Shown here: positions 61,946 through 64,000 of the stretch, in pieces
Position numbering within the stretch: position 1 is the first letter of the stretch
Layout of the letters: the number at the start of each line of letters is the position of its first letter
Assembly: GCA_019914995.1 (NCBI GenBank)
Contig: CM034132.1
Coordinates: forward strand, 4,368,501-4,432,500
DNA length: 64,000 nucleotides
Origin: Acanthochlamys bracteata
Taxonomy: Eukaryota; Streptophyta; Magnoliopsida; Pandanales; Velloziaceae
Direction of reading: 5' to 3'
Notes under the pieces: generated by a model
What the model was told of the DNA's origin: nothing
The model's input: the letters and a program-made list of their open reading frames with translations, nothing else
Database searches by the model: none
Translations under genes and position numbers: made by a program

Positions 61946-63399
61946 TGTTGGAACTATGAAGACAATTTTGATGATAACAAATAATTAAGAACTATGATTT
62001 ATATTAGACTAATAATCTGAAATCAAGTTCTGCAGGATTAGACAAACAAAGATCACTTTATTTACAGCAGACAATAACAATGATCATCATCATGCAATCA
62101 ATCCTGTTATGCTACAAATTAAATAAAGATACGGGAATGCAGGGTGCCATAGTCACATTGCAGTCAGCTGCTTAACCACTGAAGCACAAAAAGACTTCTC
62201 TGTTACGAAACAGAGCTTTGGGTTCAACGGCAACAAAATTTTCCTTGCTTCAAAAATCCTCTGGACTCACAACGCACTGAAGCAATTCAAATAGAAGATT
62301 TACAACGAGCAAAAATCATCTTCCTTTTCACAGAAAGGGAAAGCTCTATAATCAAGGAAAGAAAGCACATCATACAAGTCAAGATCTCTAATCAAATCAA
62401 GCAGTCAACCAACAATGAATTAAATATGGACAAGCTAACTCAAATCTTTTTGTTTCGATAAAGAACTTAGCTAAATTAAACTTATAATCATCAAGGCGGC
62501 AAATTCAAATTCTTACAATGCATTTAATGCTATGGAGATATTGCACAAAAGACAACCGAAAGCAATTAAGGAAGCGGTTGATTAACCGCTGGGCAAATCT
62601 GCTCCCTCTCTGACGTGAAGAACCACCAATGGAAAAGAGCGCCAACGGCAACGTTCTTCAACGGTTCCTGCACAGAGACGAAACACTATAAGAAGGGAGA
62701 CAGAGCAACAAAGAAAAAAAAGAGAGAGAGAGAATACAAGAAAAACAGAGACATATAAGAACTCTACTACTCTACGCAACAACAAAGATCTTGCTGCTGA
62801 TCACACTGAAGAAATCTTTCTCAGCAATATATCTGATCATCTCATTCGAAATACTTCATGAACACATAACTCTCATGAGATAGATCCTGTGCTCAATTTA
62901 TGTTTATATTCCTTGTAACCTTTTACTGACATTGTGAAGGTAGTGCTGCGAGCACCGGGAAAGAAAGCTCAGGTGGAGCTTGGTGAAAGCTCTTAGACCT
63001 TATAATAGAGCTAGCAAATCAGCCAGGAGGACAGGTGTGTCCAGTAGGCTGTTAGGGGTTGTCTTAGTGAAGAAATCCGGTAGAGTAAGTGTGCTTGGTG
63101 AAGCACTTTGTTCTAGGTGTATTTGTAGCTTATTAAATGTTTTGTGAAACTTTGGCTCTGATGATAGAGTGACCGTGGATGTAGGCAAAGGGGTTTTGCC
63201 GAACCACGTTAAATATTCTGAGTACTACCTTTTACTTATGTCAGTAAACACTCTAACTCTCTCTGTCTGCAGGTTACAGAATTGACACAGCCGGCTGTAA
63301 GCTTGCTGCCAGTAGAATAACTAAGTTTGACGAAACTTTTTATTGACTAACTCAATTTAACCCTCCCCTCTTGAGTTAACCTTACAGGAAAACCTAACA
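61946..63399 (+). mobile_element. Solo LTR of a Copia-like retrotransposon (1454 bp)
   Basis: It starts TGTTGGAACTATG and ends ACCTAACA, giving the TG..CA ends and a short imperfect inverted repeat (TGTTGG/CCTAACA). Identical 5-bp CAAAG lies on both sides. No primer binding site follows the right end and no internal region is present, so it is a solo LTR left by LTR-LTR recombination. The sequence near the right end (CCCTCCCCTCTTGAG) and the start are typical of plant Copia LTRs, which makes + the likely orientation; the superfamily is inferred. Confidence 0.85.
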
Positions 63400-63404
63400 C
63401 AAAG
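63400..63404. repeat. Right target-site duplication (CAAAG) of solo LTR
   Basis: Matches 61941-61945 exactly, as expected from a single retrotransposon insertion. Confidence 0.85.
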
Positions 63405-64000
63405 CAAGTCTTATGCATCTCATGACATATTTTTTTCTATTCCATGATGGCATCTGATAAAGATGTTCTAACTAAGAGCATCAAACTTTGCAAAAGATAA
63501 TTTCCAAAGACAATCAGTCATAATATGCATATCATATGAGTACCACTCAAGCTAATCCAATCAATATATAGGTGTGCATTTCTGTCTTCAATCAAAATCA
63601 TTAAACTCAATAACTTTTTTTCTCAATTGTAGAATAACTGCAACTCCAAAACAGCGATCAAACACAGCTTCATATCCCCTATACAAACTATCAACTACCA
63701 AAATCTGAACAGTTATAGATGACTTTCAAAAAAACCCAGCTCAATTCAAGCTTTTTATAGAAGTCTGTTTGATAAATTTCAACCAGAAATCAAACACTTA
63801 GCTTCAAGTTTATCTGAATTCCAACTTAATTCAATTTAGAATACCAAAAACCTTAAAAAACTAAAATAAAGAAGAAAAAGAATTAAACTTACACAGTTCT
63901 TGATCATCGATCTATTGAAAATTAAAAGAGGATGTAGAAATATTTGAATATGAAAACTGTTATCAAACATTTTCTAAATGTTATTATCCGTGACTGTAAC
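63405..64000. other. AT-rich flank, nothing recognised
   Basis: No gene, repeat boundary or RNA was seen between the solo LTR and the window end. Confidence 0.6.

Noticed and set aside
62582..62785. 67-codon hydrophobic - strand open stretch
   Set aside because: Lies wholly inside the solo LTR, which has no coding role on that strand.
1..64000. CRISPR arrays, operons, prophage, tRNA and rRNA genes, or a novel defence-like gene cluster
   Set aside because: The window is plant nuclear DNA with split genes. I saw no tRNA cloverleaf, rRNA block or regularly spaced short repeats other than the minisatellite.

Overview
The window is nuclear DNA from a flowering plant, most likely a eudicot. The genes have many exons with GT..AG introns, the DNA between them is AT-rich, and the proteins are plant-specific (RST1, a seed oleosin, a SWD2-type WD40 protein). 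I cannot assign a genus. About half of the window is intergenic or intronic DNA holding decayed transposable elements.

Layout. 1-6.4 kb: AT-rich intergenic DNA with a deleted LTR-retrotransposon relic (about 4.64-5.40 kb) and a probable DNA-transposon derivative just upstream of RST1. 6.4-35.2 kb: one very large + strand gene, an orthologue of RST1 (RESURRECTION1). I could join 25 exons by hand into one uninterrupted 1855-codon reading frame. Its long introns contain several inverted-repeat elements (introns 1, 3, 9 and 12) and diverged tandem repeats (intron 23). 35.2-42.4 kb: AT-rich intergenic DNA with Ty3/gypsy and Ty1/copia relics. 42.4-50.7 kb: a + strand SWD2/WDR82-type WD40 gene with 10 exons and 315 codons. 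Its 4.2 kb intron 7 carries an antisense Copia element, and the donor site of intron 9 lies in an 80-bp tandem duplication. 51.35-51.80 kb: an intronless oleosin on the - strand with a textbook seed promoter (two CACGTG boxes and an RY box). 52.0-59.1 kb: a rearranged PIF/Harbinger-like DNA transposon in which transposase and Myb/SANT-like genes alternate (TPase, Myb, TPase, Myb). All copies are damaged, and one Myb/TPase pair is fused by a deletion. A four-unit minisatellite of about 154 bp fills the last Myb intron. 61.95-63.40 kb: a clean solo LTR of 1454 bp flanked by perfect 5-bp target duplications (CAAAG). The remainder is AT-rich with nothing recognisable.

The three host genes are not an operon and have separate roles: RNA exosome/Ski bridging and wax/embryo development (RST1), histone methylation or RNA polymerase II 3'-end complexes (SWD2), and lipid-body coating in seeds (oleosin). 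From memory, RST1 also lies beside an oleosin gene in Arabidopsis, so this pairing may be ancient synteny. I found no convincing new biological system. The most unusual items are the recombined Harbinger composite, the duplicated splice donor in the SWD2 gene, and the element-laden but intact RST1 gene.
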